In this document: positions 34,279 to 43,995 of the stretch, piece by piece
Numbering within the stretch: the first letter of the stretch is position 1
How the letters are laid out: the number at the start of each line of letters is the position of its first letter
Assembly: GCA_014529385.2 (NCBI GenBank)
Contig: CM043958.1
Coordinates: 119,545,518 to 119,609,517 of the forward strand
Reading direction: 5' to 3'
DNA: 64,000 bases
Origin: Adiantum capillus-veneris
Lineage: Eukaryota > Streptophyta > Polypodiopsida > Polypodiales > Pteridaceae
The notes under the pieces: generated by a model
What the model saw: only the letters and a program-made list of their open reading frames with translations
Database searches by the model: none
Told to the model about the DNA's origin: nothing
Translations under genes and position numbers: made by a program

Positions 34279-34662
34279 TGTCATAAAAACTAATCTCTAA
34301 TTCTCCCAAATAAATTTTTCATGATCAACTGATCATTTAATATGGGAAGGTACCACGGGAGTAAAAGCTAGAATATTCGTAAGGCTGCCACACCGGTTTC
34401 AACAGGGATCCAAAGGAGGGAAAATAGGGATCCAAAGGGGGGCAGTCTGCAAAAGAGCAATGTGCATCAATGCGGCTTAAAAGACCTAAGGTTTAACTCC
34501 ATTAAGACTTCCATAGACTAAGGTTCCAAAAATTAACCAATAAGTCCAATGGCCAAAGGTGGAAAATATTGTATGGTTATGGGAAGACTAAAAAGTTTTC
34601 CCGCATCCGTAGAAAGGAGGGGGTGAGCACTAATGGTAGGGAAAGAGAAAGAAAGAAAGAAA

Positions 34663-34700
<38 letters not shown>

Positions 34701-35123
34701 CCCAAGCTCTCCAAAGAGAAGAATGGACACATGACAGGCTCCTAGGCTAGTTGCCCCCAATCTCCCCTCAAATCCTATTGGATGGTCATAGACGTGGATC
34801 AATGGGAATTAGGCTAGAGTAAAATTAGTCTAATCAATGTAAAAATGTTTGATAAAAGAACCAAGAGAAATTAAGCTCCCTAGAAGACTATTGAAGAGTC
34901 TACCAAGGGGTCCAACGAGCATCCAACGACCCAATGGCTTGCTTGATTCCTATTGGCCAGAAGACTAAAAGGTCCAATGAGAGTTTAAATAAATTATTTA
35001 ATTACCTTAAGCTCTCACAAAAGGGGAAAGGGGGACACATATCACAAGGCTATCAATTATGCTTCCTAATTCCTATTGGCTAAGCTTTGTAGGAACCAAT
35101 GGGAAGCTAACAAGAGCTTTTTG

Positions 35124-35161
<38 letters not shown>

Positions 35162-35850
35162 TGGCATTTTTACACTAACTCACTTTTTGCTACACACACA
35201 CAACTCATGTGTTGAGCAAGAACTCCATCTCCTTCTCCAAGCATTGAGAAGTAGAGGCCTACACCAACAACATTGGCTATGGAATGCAAATCCAACCAAG
35301 AGCCAAGTTTCAATGGCATGCTCATCTCCTCTACCATGCTAATTACTAAGCTAAGCTATGTTATTAGAGTGATTATGTGAGGAGAATACTTCTTTCTCGT
35401 GAGATACATCTTCTTCCTCTAAATCTTTCCTCATTCCTTGCTAGCTTTCACCATTTTTGAAGGTGTTTGAGGTCTTGGGACTGAGGCTAGGGACACTAGG
35501 TGTGTTTTTCAAACATAATTTGGTGCATGAAGCTTCCATCTTCATTGCACCAAATTTTTTTTGTCAGGGAACACAAAGATTGTATTGTACAAAAGTCTCC
35601 TTTGATGGAAGAAGCAATAATACAAAGCCGTTTTGAAGGGACCGGTCCATGTAAATCCGGTCCTCAACTGTTCTTTTTCTCTTTCTTTTTAAGTATTATC
35701 TATGCCAAACTAGCTAGGTGTAAATTGCTATGCTACTTTCTCAAAGTAAGTGCTCTCTCTATGCTCATTAGGAACTTATTCTTAATGAAATGCTCACTGT
35801 GTTAACATTTTTTGCTACACACAAGTTACTAGTGCATTATAAAAGGTAAG
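34279..35850 (+). repeat. 3' LTR of element G
   Basis: It starts TGTCATAAAAACTAATCTC and is about 1.57 kb, with a (CA)n tract at about 34669-34697 and a (GA)n tract at about 35125-35158, where the 5' LTR has shorter tracts. Its end is degraded (ATTATAAAAGGTAAG where ATTAAATGTTACA is expected). Confidence 0.8.
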
Positions 35851-36205
35851 AATCAGTTATGAATAAAGTATATTTTATGAAGTATTTTTTGTTGTTTTGA
35901 CTGCAAGTTTTTTTTTTGTTAATAAGTTTTAAGTGTATGAATACCGTATATCACGCTTTCCACAGCTTAGTCTCTCAAGTATCTAGTAGACCTTGCCAAT
36001 CTACTATGAAAGATGATTAGGGCTAAGTAACGAGATGCTTGCCATATCTAAGTCTTCCAAGCACCAAGTGGAATTAGTCTCCCCACCGTGGAAGAATGTC
36101 AATGGGTAAAAAGGGATCCTCTACCCAAAGCGACACACACACACCTATGACTTTATTTTCCCTACCCCATAGACAAGGACGACTATGATTTCAAGGGAGA
36201 GGTGA
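35851..36205 (+). other. 3' non-coding remnant of another Gypsy element
   Basis: From about 35960 it is a diverged copy of the pol-to-LTR region of F, G and H (CTACTATGAAAGATG, GGGATCCTCTACCC, GACAAGGACGACTATG) and ends in the purine tract TTTCAAGGGAGAGGTGA. Pol itself is absent. Confidence 0.65.
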
Positions 36206-37036
36206 TGTCATGAATATTAATTTCACTTAAGTTTAGGAAAAATAAAAAAAGTACAAGTGAAATTGATTAAGTGCTAATGGATCAACCCAGTCAAGGTTTG
36301 GGGCCAAAAGGGGAAAGTCCATAAAAGATCAAGAGCAATTTCCAACTAGTTATCTCAATCATAGATACACGTCAAGGAAGGATAACTGTATCACGGGCAA
36401 CTTTGATAAAAGGTACAGAACAAAGGAGATGATTGAGAACAGTTATAGGAGTCTAAAGATAGAAAGTGATTGTGTTAAGCTCAAGTCATTAGAATAATTC
36501 TTTAAACTCCAAGTATGAAGTTTGGGAAGCCTTCATGCAAAATTCCAACTTGCCAAAAAATGTCTAAATTTAGCAAGTCTAAACTAGCAGGTTTTTAGAG
36601 CAGCTTGGCAACACCTCCAAAGCATTGTGCTAAGGTTTTGCATAGGAGGTGAAAGTTTTAAATCCCAAAGGGTGAGTTTTATTTTTGCTAAAGATTATCC
36701 TAATTTAGCGGGTCCTAAATTAATACGTAGAGGTTGTAGCCCTTAGTCACCTTCATAAGCCTCCAAGGTTTGTGCAAAGGTCTTGCACTCGAGCTAATCA
36801 ATAAAAGGGTAAGTTTATGGTTTTTATTAAATGAAAGGAAAAATCTAAAGACTAAGGTTAGATCAGCCCTTCTTCATTTAGCAAGTTGACTCTAGTATTT
36901 GTTTACTATGCTTGTGTAGGCTACATGTCCAAGGTAGCACATGCTTGCTTTGTGTGAACTTAAACAAGTGTGTGTGGGTGAGGGTTGGTTGCAAGGGAAT
37001 TATGCATGGTTGCTCCTTGAAGGTCTATTTCCCACC
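36206..37036 (+). repeat. LTR of a related but distinct subfamily (partial)
   Basis: It begins TGTCATGAATATTAATTTCAC right after a polypurine tract, so it is a 3' LTR start. Beyond the first seven bases it does not resemble the other LTRs. It carries two loosely similar blocks (around 36560-36660 and 36700-36790, each with a CCTCCAA-containing core and a following AAAGGTCTTGCA or AAGGTTTTGCA). It is cut at 37036 by element F. Its remainder may lie after 62201 but I could not recognise it. Confidence 0.5.
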
Positions 37037-37041
37037 ACTAC

Positions 37042-37450
37042 TATCATAAAAACCTAATATCTACTTTCTCCAAATGATTTTCTCATATTAAACTGATCAT
37101 TTAATATAGGAAAATACCAGGGGGGAGCAAAGGTTGGATATTGGAAAGGCTGTCAGACCGGTCTCAACAAGGGATCCAAAAGACGGAAATTGGGTCTAGA
37201 TGGGGATGGTCTACTAAAGAGCACAATACATCAATGGAGTTCTTCTAAAGAGCACAATACATCAATGGAGTTTAAAAGACCCCTAGGTTTAACCCCATTA
37301 AGACTTCCATAGGGCAAAGTTCCAATTTTTTAACAATAAAGGTCATAGGCCATGGAAACTTGGCTTAGGGACTAAAAGTCAACAAGAGACAATTAGTAAG
37401 AAGACAAAGGAGAGGACGAGCTGGGAAGAGGAAAAACTAGAAATCGCACA

Positions 37451-37493
<43 letters not shown>
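37042..37493 (+). repeat. 5' LTR of element F, left part, ending in (CA)n
   Basis: It starts TATCATAAAAACC (TG mutated to TA) and matches 58857-59319 of the 3' LTR, including the (CA)n microsatellite at 37447-37493. The PLE begins at the end of this tract. Confidence 0.9.
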
Positions 37494-37495
<2 letters not shown>

Positions 37496-37525
37496 GTACT
37501 ATAGTATTCTTGTTGTTTCAAAACA

Positions 37526-37551
37526 CCCCCCCCCCCCCCCCCCCCCCCCCC
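37526..37551 (+). repeat. Homopolymer C run in PLE repeat A
   Basis: 26 consecutive C followed by CACCACCACCAC. In repeat B the same place reads as two C runs broken by ACCCT. Length may be unreliable in the assembly. Confidence 0.8.
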
Positions 37552-37813
37552 ACCACCACCACCACTTTTGATCTAGCCCGGAAACAGCTGGGTTGCATTG
37601 ATACACTAGGGTTGCTACTTAAAATGCCATTACTATTTAGCAACACCATGGGGCATAGCCCTTGTTATTAACCTAAGGATCTAATTAAAGATCTCTATCT
37701 CTGGCATGGCCGAGTGTGATTGCATTTTCCCTCTCATCACACCATGAAGGCGGCCTCTCCATCCTTGCTGTGGATTTCCCCACTCATGGGTATCTGCGTG
37801 CCGAATAGAGCTA

Positions 37814-37814
<1 letters not shown>

Positions 37815-37902
<88 letters not shown>
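37815..37902 (+). repeat. (CA)n tract inside PLE repeat A
   Basis: 88 bases of pure CA between GAGCTAC and GTCTCCAAG. The same position in repeat B holds 43909-43992. Confidence 0.95.
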
Positions 37903-37904
<2 letters not shown>

Positions 37905-37969
37905 CTCCAAGAAGGTGGCCCGGCTCACTTATGGCTCCCGCTCATAGGACTAGCAGTCCCTCCTTCCAC

Positions 37970-37977
37970 TATTTAAA
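37970..37977 (+). promoter_or_regulatory. Candidate TATA box in PLE repeat A
   Basis: TATTTAAA in the context CTTCCACTATTTAAACAGG. The same box is at 44065-44072 in repeat B, and both are followed by a GGTGAGGG segment. A promoter inside the pseudo-LTR is known for PLEs. The call rests on the motif and its conservation only. Confidence 0.4.
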
Positions 37978-38195
37978 CAGGTGAGGGAGTATCTCTGCCT
38001 CTCACTTAGCCAATGTTGTTCTGTCGTGTTTTTTTTGAAAAACTTATTGCTTGCTTCACAAAAGGAGCTATGGAGCTCACCATTCAGGTTTCTCAGGTTT
38101 TTTTCTACCCTTGCTTGCTTCACTACTGGTTGTGTTTGAATTTTTTGCTATAGTTTTACATTGAGCATTCATCTCTTATTGGTTGGCACAATAAG

Positions 38196-39452
38196 GTAAG
38201 TATTAACGAATGTCGGACAATGGCATGGTAATGGTATATACCTTGCTCAAAATACCTTGCCTGAGGCATCTATTGCTTGTGATCATGTGGTGTAAGGATT
38301 GGTTTTTTTACATCTGTCGCAAACTGTTCTTTTTACTATCATGCTCTGCGCAATAGGATTCAAAATTACTGCTATGATTGGTATGTGGTCTTGGTATTAC
38401 CATGGTACCTTGGAATTTTTTAGCCTCTACAGGTCTTTTTCCATTTGCAAAGACAGTGTCGGCTCATACAGTCTGACTGGTTTTTTTAAATAAAATGGGT
38501 TGATCTTGGCAATTTTAACACCGGAAGCATCGAGGACTATGTGATACTGGGCATCTGAGTTAGAACTATCATTTTTTAATCAAGGCTATTGTAGCCGTTT
38601 GCATGGAAAAACCCACCGTTCTGGGTTACTAATGTTTAAGAAAAGGGTTTTCTTGGTGCACTGAATTGGAAGGTAAGTATACGACCGCTTGGCTTGACAT
38701 TTGTATGGTAAGAATCCGATCTGGGCTTGGAAAGGGGTTACACCTCCAATGAGTATTCTATCCTACAACTGGTACTGTAGTTGGTATAATTGGGTATCAT
38801 ATTGGTTGTTGCTTCTGCAATCTATTAAAACCCTCTGTGTAAGGCGACGTATGGAAATTAAAAAAAAAACCATATACTCTTTGACCCTTTTACAAGGTAA
38901 GTTGTTTAATTTTTCTAAACCTTGGAGGGAATATGGTTCCGTGACATTTATAAGACCTTATCAGTATTATTTTGGATTATTCAAGGCAATGTAATACGGT
39001 ATTGGCATTCACTTTTTAGTCATTGTTTTTAGACAGGCTATGCCGCTACCTTTTGGCTAGCTATGAGATAGTGATCTACTTTTTTAGGAAGAATTGGACT
39101 CCATTTGAGGAAAAAGAAAAACATTATCAGTTCTTAACTTAGAACCTACTCGATAAAAAGAATTTAGGCTTGGTTACTAATAAAACCTCATTAATCCGAT
39201 GGAGTATAACTCAAGAAGTTTGTTTTTTGAAGGAATATACCACTTGGGGTTAAAAAAAGAGGGGAAATCTGATACTTGGATTACACTAGAAACACTGTGA
39301 AAAAATATATAAATGATTTACTTTGGACTTAGCTTGTAAAAGGTAAAAAAGTTTTGTAAGATGGACATGGATAACAACTGGTATAGTCCATTGATACCTA
39401 TAAAACACATCCAAGGCTGAATTGTTGTCTTGTTTGGATGGATGCAGGTAAG
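38196..39452 (+). promoter_or_regulatory. Cluster of splice-donor-like sites in the PLE leader
   Basis: GTAAG(T) occurs after AG or GG at 38196, 38673, 38897 and 39448, and at the corresponding positions 44291, 44768, 44992 and 45564 in repeat B. Pyrimidine-rich stretches ending in AG lie at 39086 (TTTTTTTAG) and 39735 (TTTCTTTCTAG). This could be an intron-containing 5' leader. PLEs are unusual retroelements in that they can keep introns. Not proven here. Confidence 0.35.
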
Positions 39453-39710
39453 GACTCTATCTTATCTTGGAAGGTTTTTTTGACTTTGGCAAGCTGTCCT
39501 ACATTGGATGGAACACTCACTTATGATATGGGAAGTTCCTTTACTATCTGCATACTGAAAGGGGATCTCTTTCCTACAAACATTGTACTTAAATGATTCT
39601 AATACTGAGTTGTTTTTGCACTTATCTATTCTTTGTTCCATTGCCAGCCGTCTTTTAAATGTAAAAATTCAATTATATTTTATTATCTAAGATTTAACAG
39701 CTACACACAC

Positions 39711-42045
39711 ATCCTATACATAAGTTTTTTCTTTCTAGAGAAACAGGGATGCAGGCTTTGGAAATTTTCTTCGAAATTGAGTTCTACGTTTGACCCACAG
39801 TCCGTATCCCTTGACCGGTTGACGGGTGTTAGGTGGTCCTTTGTAGACTCTATTTCTGGTCCCCTGCTCACAGCTACTAAACTTTGCCGGTTGAAGGTTT
39901 GCAGGCCCAAAAATTACAGTTACTCTTTGTACTTTTATTTATGTTTACACTATTCCTTTTTCAGGACTGCTTACCATCTAGAAATACAGCCCGCATGAGC
40001 ACTAATCACAACCCTAAGAATCATGCAAAGATTCTCGAACAGATTAAGCTATACCTTAAGGACCATAAACCAAGGAATGCTTTGGCAGTTAGAAGTAGAC
40101 CCTTCCTCTCTAGGAAGACCAAGGATTGTATTACTTACTATGGTAAGTATAAGTGAACCTCACCACACTTTTTTGAAAAATTGCAGACTCTTGCTCTCTC
40201 ACAAGGATTGTAATTGTTCTCGGAGTCCCTCTCAGTGGCCACATCTCTTGTACTCAGATGTATTAGCAGCTTGTATGCTTCTCAACTAATATATGATTCG
40301 GCTCTTACCTCTGACAAGAAATTATCTGTCTTACATATGCTGTCTTTTAATAATTGGGTCAAAATTCTGGCGACTCTAGATAAAGACTCCATGGAAGGAG
40401 TGAATTTAATTACCCATTACATAGCCCATCTTCCTCTACTATCCTCACAATACCAGCAAGAGCTTGCCGTATTTTTCTCTCCTTGTGCCGATCTGTCTAA
40501 CTTTCTAAGGAAGTTATGTGGTCTCAATCCCTCTTTTGTCTGTGCACCGGCTACTCCATCTATTCCACAAATTGGTGGAATCTTCTGTTGGGATAGTGCA
40601 GCCCTTGAAGTAGTTAAGGAATTTCAGAGTAATCTTTGCTCCCTCAATGACTCAAACCTCCTGGAGATGGTGCCCAAAATATCCAAAGTTTTTTATGTCT
40701 TTCCTGTTAGACAAATTTAAATTGAATCCCTCGGGGTTGACCATCAGCTTTGGGTCTTGCCTAACAAAGCTTTCTTAGCACCCATTTTGAGGAAACTTGG
40801 GTGTACCTTGCCAACCTCCCTGCCTCTATTGTGGAAGATTGCAGACTCAAGATTCTAAAAGGAGGGCAATTTCTGGACAAAGGGGAGCTTATCAAAGCAC
40901 CCTTCAATCTCAATCTCATTGACCACTCCAAGTGTCCCTCCAATACTGGCCTCTACATCCGTACCAAAGGAAACATGGAATTTACCAAGAGTAATCCGGA
41001 TTTTTACACTGAATCCATTTGAATTTCTTTCGTCCTTATGTAAGTGTGCCTGCAGATTTCTTGACCCTAAAGCCCCTTGTGAATCTAGCATCATGTGGTT
41101 CGATCATACCATTTGGTTTATTCTCAACCATCTGGACTTACTCTTCCTGGAAAAACCTGTGGATTTTCATCTCTCCCTCATTTGCTCTTGGTTAGGCGGC
41201 CAAGCTAAGAAAATTTAATTGCGCAGATTGCCTTCAACATCTTCCGTGGACTAATGCTTGATATCTTGAAGGAGTTAAAATCTGATGAACCCGGAATTTA
41301 CTTAACTACTTATGCTAACTTTAAAGGTGTTAAGTTCATCACTAGTCTACTTAAACCTTGTATTGATGAGGATGGCTCCCCTGCTCTCAAAAGATCTAAC
41401 TCTTTGATTACCCCCAACTCCTTCACTTTCTTTCTAACACCTAGTTCATCCTCTAACGGAGGAAGAGTTCGTAGCTATACAAGAGGTAGATGCAGGTCTC
41501 CCCCCCATCAGGAACTTCCCTGAATTTTAAACCTTGGTGATATTGCAGGTTACTACAAGCCCTTGTAGAAGAAGAAATCTCAACAAAGTGGATCCGGACA
41601 ACGGTTTCATCTACATACAGTGTCTTTTTCACAATGTACTCCTTGATTTGATTCAACCAAAAAATCTTTTGTGAGTGCTTTGATCTGTTTTTTGGTTATC
41701 ACAAATTACTCGACAATATACTCATAGGATGGAAGTATCAACATCCCATAAAGAGGTTAATCTACAATAATGACTTTCTTCAACATGATTCTGTTCATCA
41801 TTGTACATGCTTTCAGTTTACCACCTTTTGCAGGATATTGAGGCTTTTGGTAACCATGTTTGCACCTGTGATCTTAGCATTATTGAAAATACTAAAATAC
41901 GTAGAATTTTGTCCAAAGAGCTCAATCATATACCTAACTTTCCCAAAAACCCCTACCTTGCTCTATCAGCTATACTAAGCTACCTCACTGACCTTGTTAG
42001 TGCTCTCCGACTGGAGATGACAGCCTACTGGACTTAAGGGAAGTT
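39711..42045 (+). pseudogene. PLE ORF, long N-terminal region
   Basis: A series of open frames in all three phases (39884-40156, 40214-40720, 40801-41022, 41254-41523, 41801-42037) reads as one decayed N-terminal extension of about 750 codons before the RT. The composition is ordinary and globular (FNNWVKILATLDKDSMEG, DAALEVVKEFQ-like segments, LNLIDHSKCPSNTGLY). No zinc-finger array or clear GIY-YIG nuclease is seen, though GIYLTTYANF at 41299 has a faint resemblance. Possible short introns (40143-40186, and an acceptor-like TTGCAG at 41545) would join some frames. Long N-terminal extensions occur in endonuclease-lacking PLEs. Confidence 0.5.
40143..40186 (+). other. Candidate short intron in PLE ORF
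   Basis: GTAAGTATAAG at the start and a pyrimidine-rich stretch with TTGCAG at the end, 44 bases, placed where the upstream frame (TKDCITYYG) would otherwise end in a stop. It is shorter than usual plant introns, so it may be a remnant or chance. Confidence 0.3.
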
Positions 42046-43474
42046 GTGAAGGAATGTTTCCTTCAAAAAATATCACAACTACCTAGTAAATGGTTATTCT
42101 CTGATGATTCTTGGCTTACTTCTCAGCTAACTTTGGATTTTAAAAAAATCTATGATAAATGGTTTGTTGTCGGGCTTGACAAAAGCTCTAACTATCCCAC
42201 TATTCTATGCAAATACCTTGCTTGGAAGGACGCTCATAATCGAGTATCTGGTAAGGAATTCTGTAATATTAAATCTCCACTACAAACAATTACCAATAAA
42301 ATTGCTAAACACTTAGGGAATCTAGACTACTCTGTGCTGAACACTAAGTTACATGTATTATTTCCCACTTATGAAATTCATAAGCATAAGTTCAGATGGA
42401 GATCTGGTGCCTCCAATAGTATTTTTATTGATATCACTAAGGATATAACTTTTTGCCTTGACCTTATATTACGAAATTTAACCTTATTTGTGCCACTAAA
42501 CAAAAAATTTGCCAGGACTTCTTACATATTCAATACAATCCCTTTTGGCTTACAAAAAACTCTACAGAAGTCTCGCTTAACCTTCCTCAGCAAATCTTCC
42601 ACATTTTATCTGACATTACACAATGTTATGAAAACATTCCCCTTGAGGGGATCTTGGCCTTAAGACTATTCTTGCCAAGGTGATTAAAATGGCTTTTTCC
42701 AATGCTAGAAAGAAGAAGCTTTTCTACATCTCTCTTTCCAAAAAACCCAGGTGGATAAACGTATCTCACCCGTACACTCCTTACACTTTAATGAAGCTAA
42801 GCTTTGCTCTTACATCTCCTGGCTGTTGTGTAATTGCATTATAGTTTCAGGCGGTCTTTGCTTTAACCAATGCCTAGGTATCCCCATGGGATTCTCATGC
42901 TCTACCTTGATTTCTTTGAATACAAGTGGTGTATCAAAACCATGGAATCATACAAAAATAAGCTTTCACAGTTCAGACATACCTATAGATATATGGATGA
43001 CTTACTTAGTGTCAACAATAGAGACTTCCTCAATGAAATTTGTATGATTTACCCTCATTGCCTTAAAATTGAACCCACTTCTGTCCATGAGATCATCACA
43101 CCCAATGGGGCTTTTTGCACATCGTCCAATTCCTTAACCTTTCTATCTCACTTCATATCCCATCTGTTGGTGGGTATGACCTAAGGCTTGTGTGGAAAAG
43201 GCTGAAACTACCACTTATAGAATTCATAAAAAAGAATAGCAATAGGCATTACAAGGTTGCTATTAGCTCTTGTATCAGCCTGCTACACTTAATTTTCTAT
43301 TCTTCCTCTAACTCTTTTCTTGCCTGGGAGGAGGTTTATTTACTAATCAGAAAGTATTGCCTTAACGGGTTTAATAGAAACCAGATTTGTAACACTATTA
43401 CACAATCTCTCACCCAACATAGTTGGCTTGGGTTATACTTTAAACAAGAGAATCTCATTTCTCTAATTACGTAG
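42046..43474 (+). pseudogene. Penelope-type reverse transcriptase (decayed)
   Basis: Recognisable PLE motifs occur in order: WFVVGLDKSSNYPTILCKYL (DK...N...CK, the N-terminal PLE signature) near 42160; IHKHKFRWRSGASNSIF (fingers) near 42376; DITQCYENIPLEGIL (motif A, catalytic Asp at 42612); ISWLLCNCIIVSGG then GIPMGFSCS (motif B, 42877); HTYRYMDDLLSVNNRDF (motif C, YMDD at 42990); IYPHCLKIE; and a thumb-like LPLIEFIKKNSNRHYKVAIS. Frameshifts near 42500, 42660, 42740, 42895 and 43120 split it. It ends NLISLIT at 43473 with no C-terminal GIY-YIG domain. It is not LINE or Gypsy: it lacks their motif spacing. Confidence 0.8.
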
Positions 43475-43535
43475 TAGGCCCATACACAATGGGCCTACTA
43501 CCAACCCATTGTGTATGGCGCCTGGGTTAAGGCGG

Positions 43536-43537
<2 letters not shown>

Positions 43538-43595
<58 letters not shown>
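43538..43595 (+). repeat. (CA)n tract at the PLE unit boundary
   Basis: 58 bases of CA between the end of the ORF unit (GGCGGGTA) and repeat B (CTACGGTACTATAG). It marks where one unit meets the next and mirrors the tract at the outer left edge. Confidence 0.95.
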
Positions 43596-43596
<1 letters not shown>

Positions 43597-43597
<1 letters not shown>

Positions 43598-43904
43598 CGG
43601 TACTATAGTATTCTTGTTGTTTCAAAACAAACCCCCCCACCCTCCCCCCCCACCACTTTTAATCTAGCCTTGAAATAGCTGGGTTGCATTGATACACTAG
43701 GGTTACTACTTAAAATGCCATTACTATTTAGCAACACCATGGGGCATAACCCTTGTTATTAACCTAAGGATCTAATTAGAGATCTCTATCTCTGGCGTGG
43801 CCGAGCGTGATTGCATTTTCCCTCTTCATCACACCATGAAGGCGGCCTCTCCATCCTTGCTGTGGATTTCCCCACTCATAGGTATCTGCGAGCCAAATAG
43901 AGCT

Positions 43905-43995
<91 letters not shown>

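Larger units (their letters stand above)
29180..35850 (+). mobile_element. Element G: Ty3/Gypsy chromovirus with both LTRs and an internal deletion
   Basis: The order is 5' LTR 29180-30709, PBS 30711, gag N-terminus to 31851, then a deletion directly into the RT tail, RNase H, integrase, chromodomain-like end, polypurine tract and 3' LTR 34279-35850. A candidate 5-bp target duplication is AATCC (29175-29179) and AATCA (35851-35855), one mismatch. About 3 kb (gag C-terminus, zinc knuckle, protease and most of RT) is missing compared with element F. It could only move with proteins from another copy. Confidence 0.85.
37494..39710 (+). repeat. PLE direct repeat A (pseudo-LTR)
   Basis: Starts TGGTACTATAGTATTCTTG and ends TTTAACAGCTACACAC. 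It aligns to repeat B throughout. I counted 7 differences over about 135 bases (37680-37814 against the matching part of B). It contains a 26-base C run, an internal (CA)n, a TATTTAAA box and four GTAAG splice-donor-like sites, all present in B except that the C run is interrupted there. No long ORF of its own. Confidence 0.9.

Noticed and set aside
37698-37725. tRNA-like A box (TGGCCGAGTGTGATTGC) in PLE repeat A, also in B
   Set aside because: No matching B box or cloverleaf follows at the right distance, and the box itself is imperfect.
37681-37947. Open frames reading poly-Cys-Val or poly-Thr-His (also at 43797-44024, 56026-56331, 59154-59391, 59725-59958)
   Set aside because: They are produced by pure CA/TG tracts, which have no stop codon in any frame.
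41282-42110. Hammerhead ribozyme core (CTGATGA at 41282 and 42101), since PLEs can carry hammerheads
   Set aside because: No GAAA with flanking pairing arms at suitable distance. Both lie in ORF sequence, not in the direct repeats.
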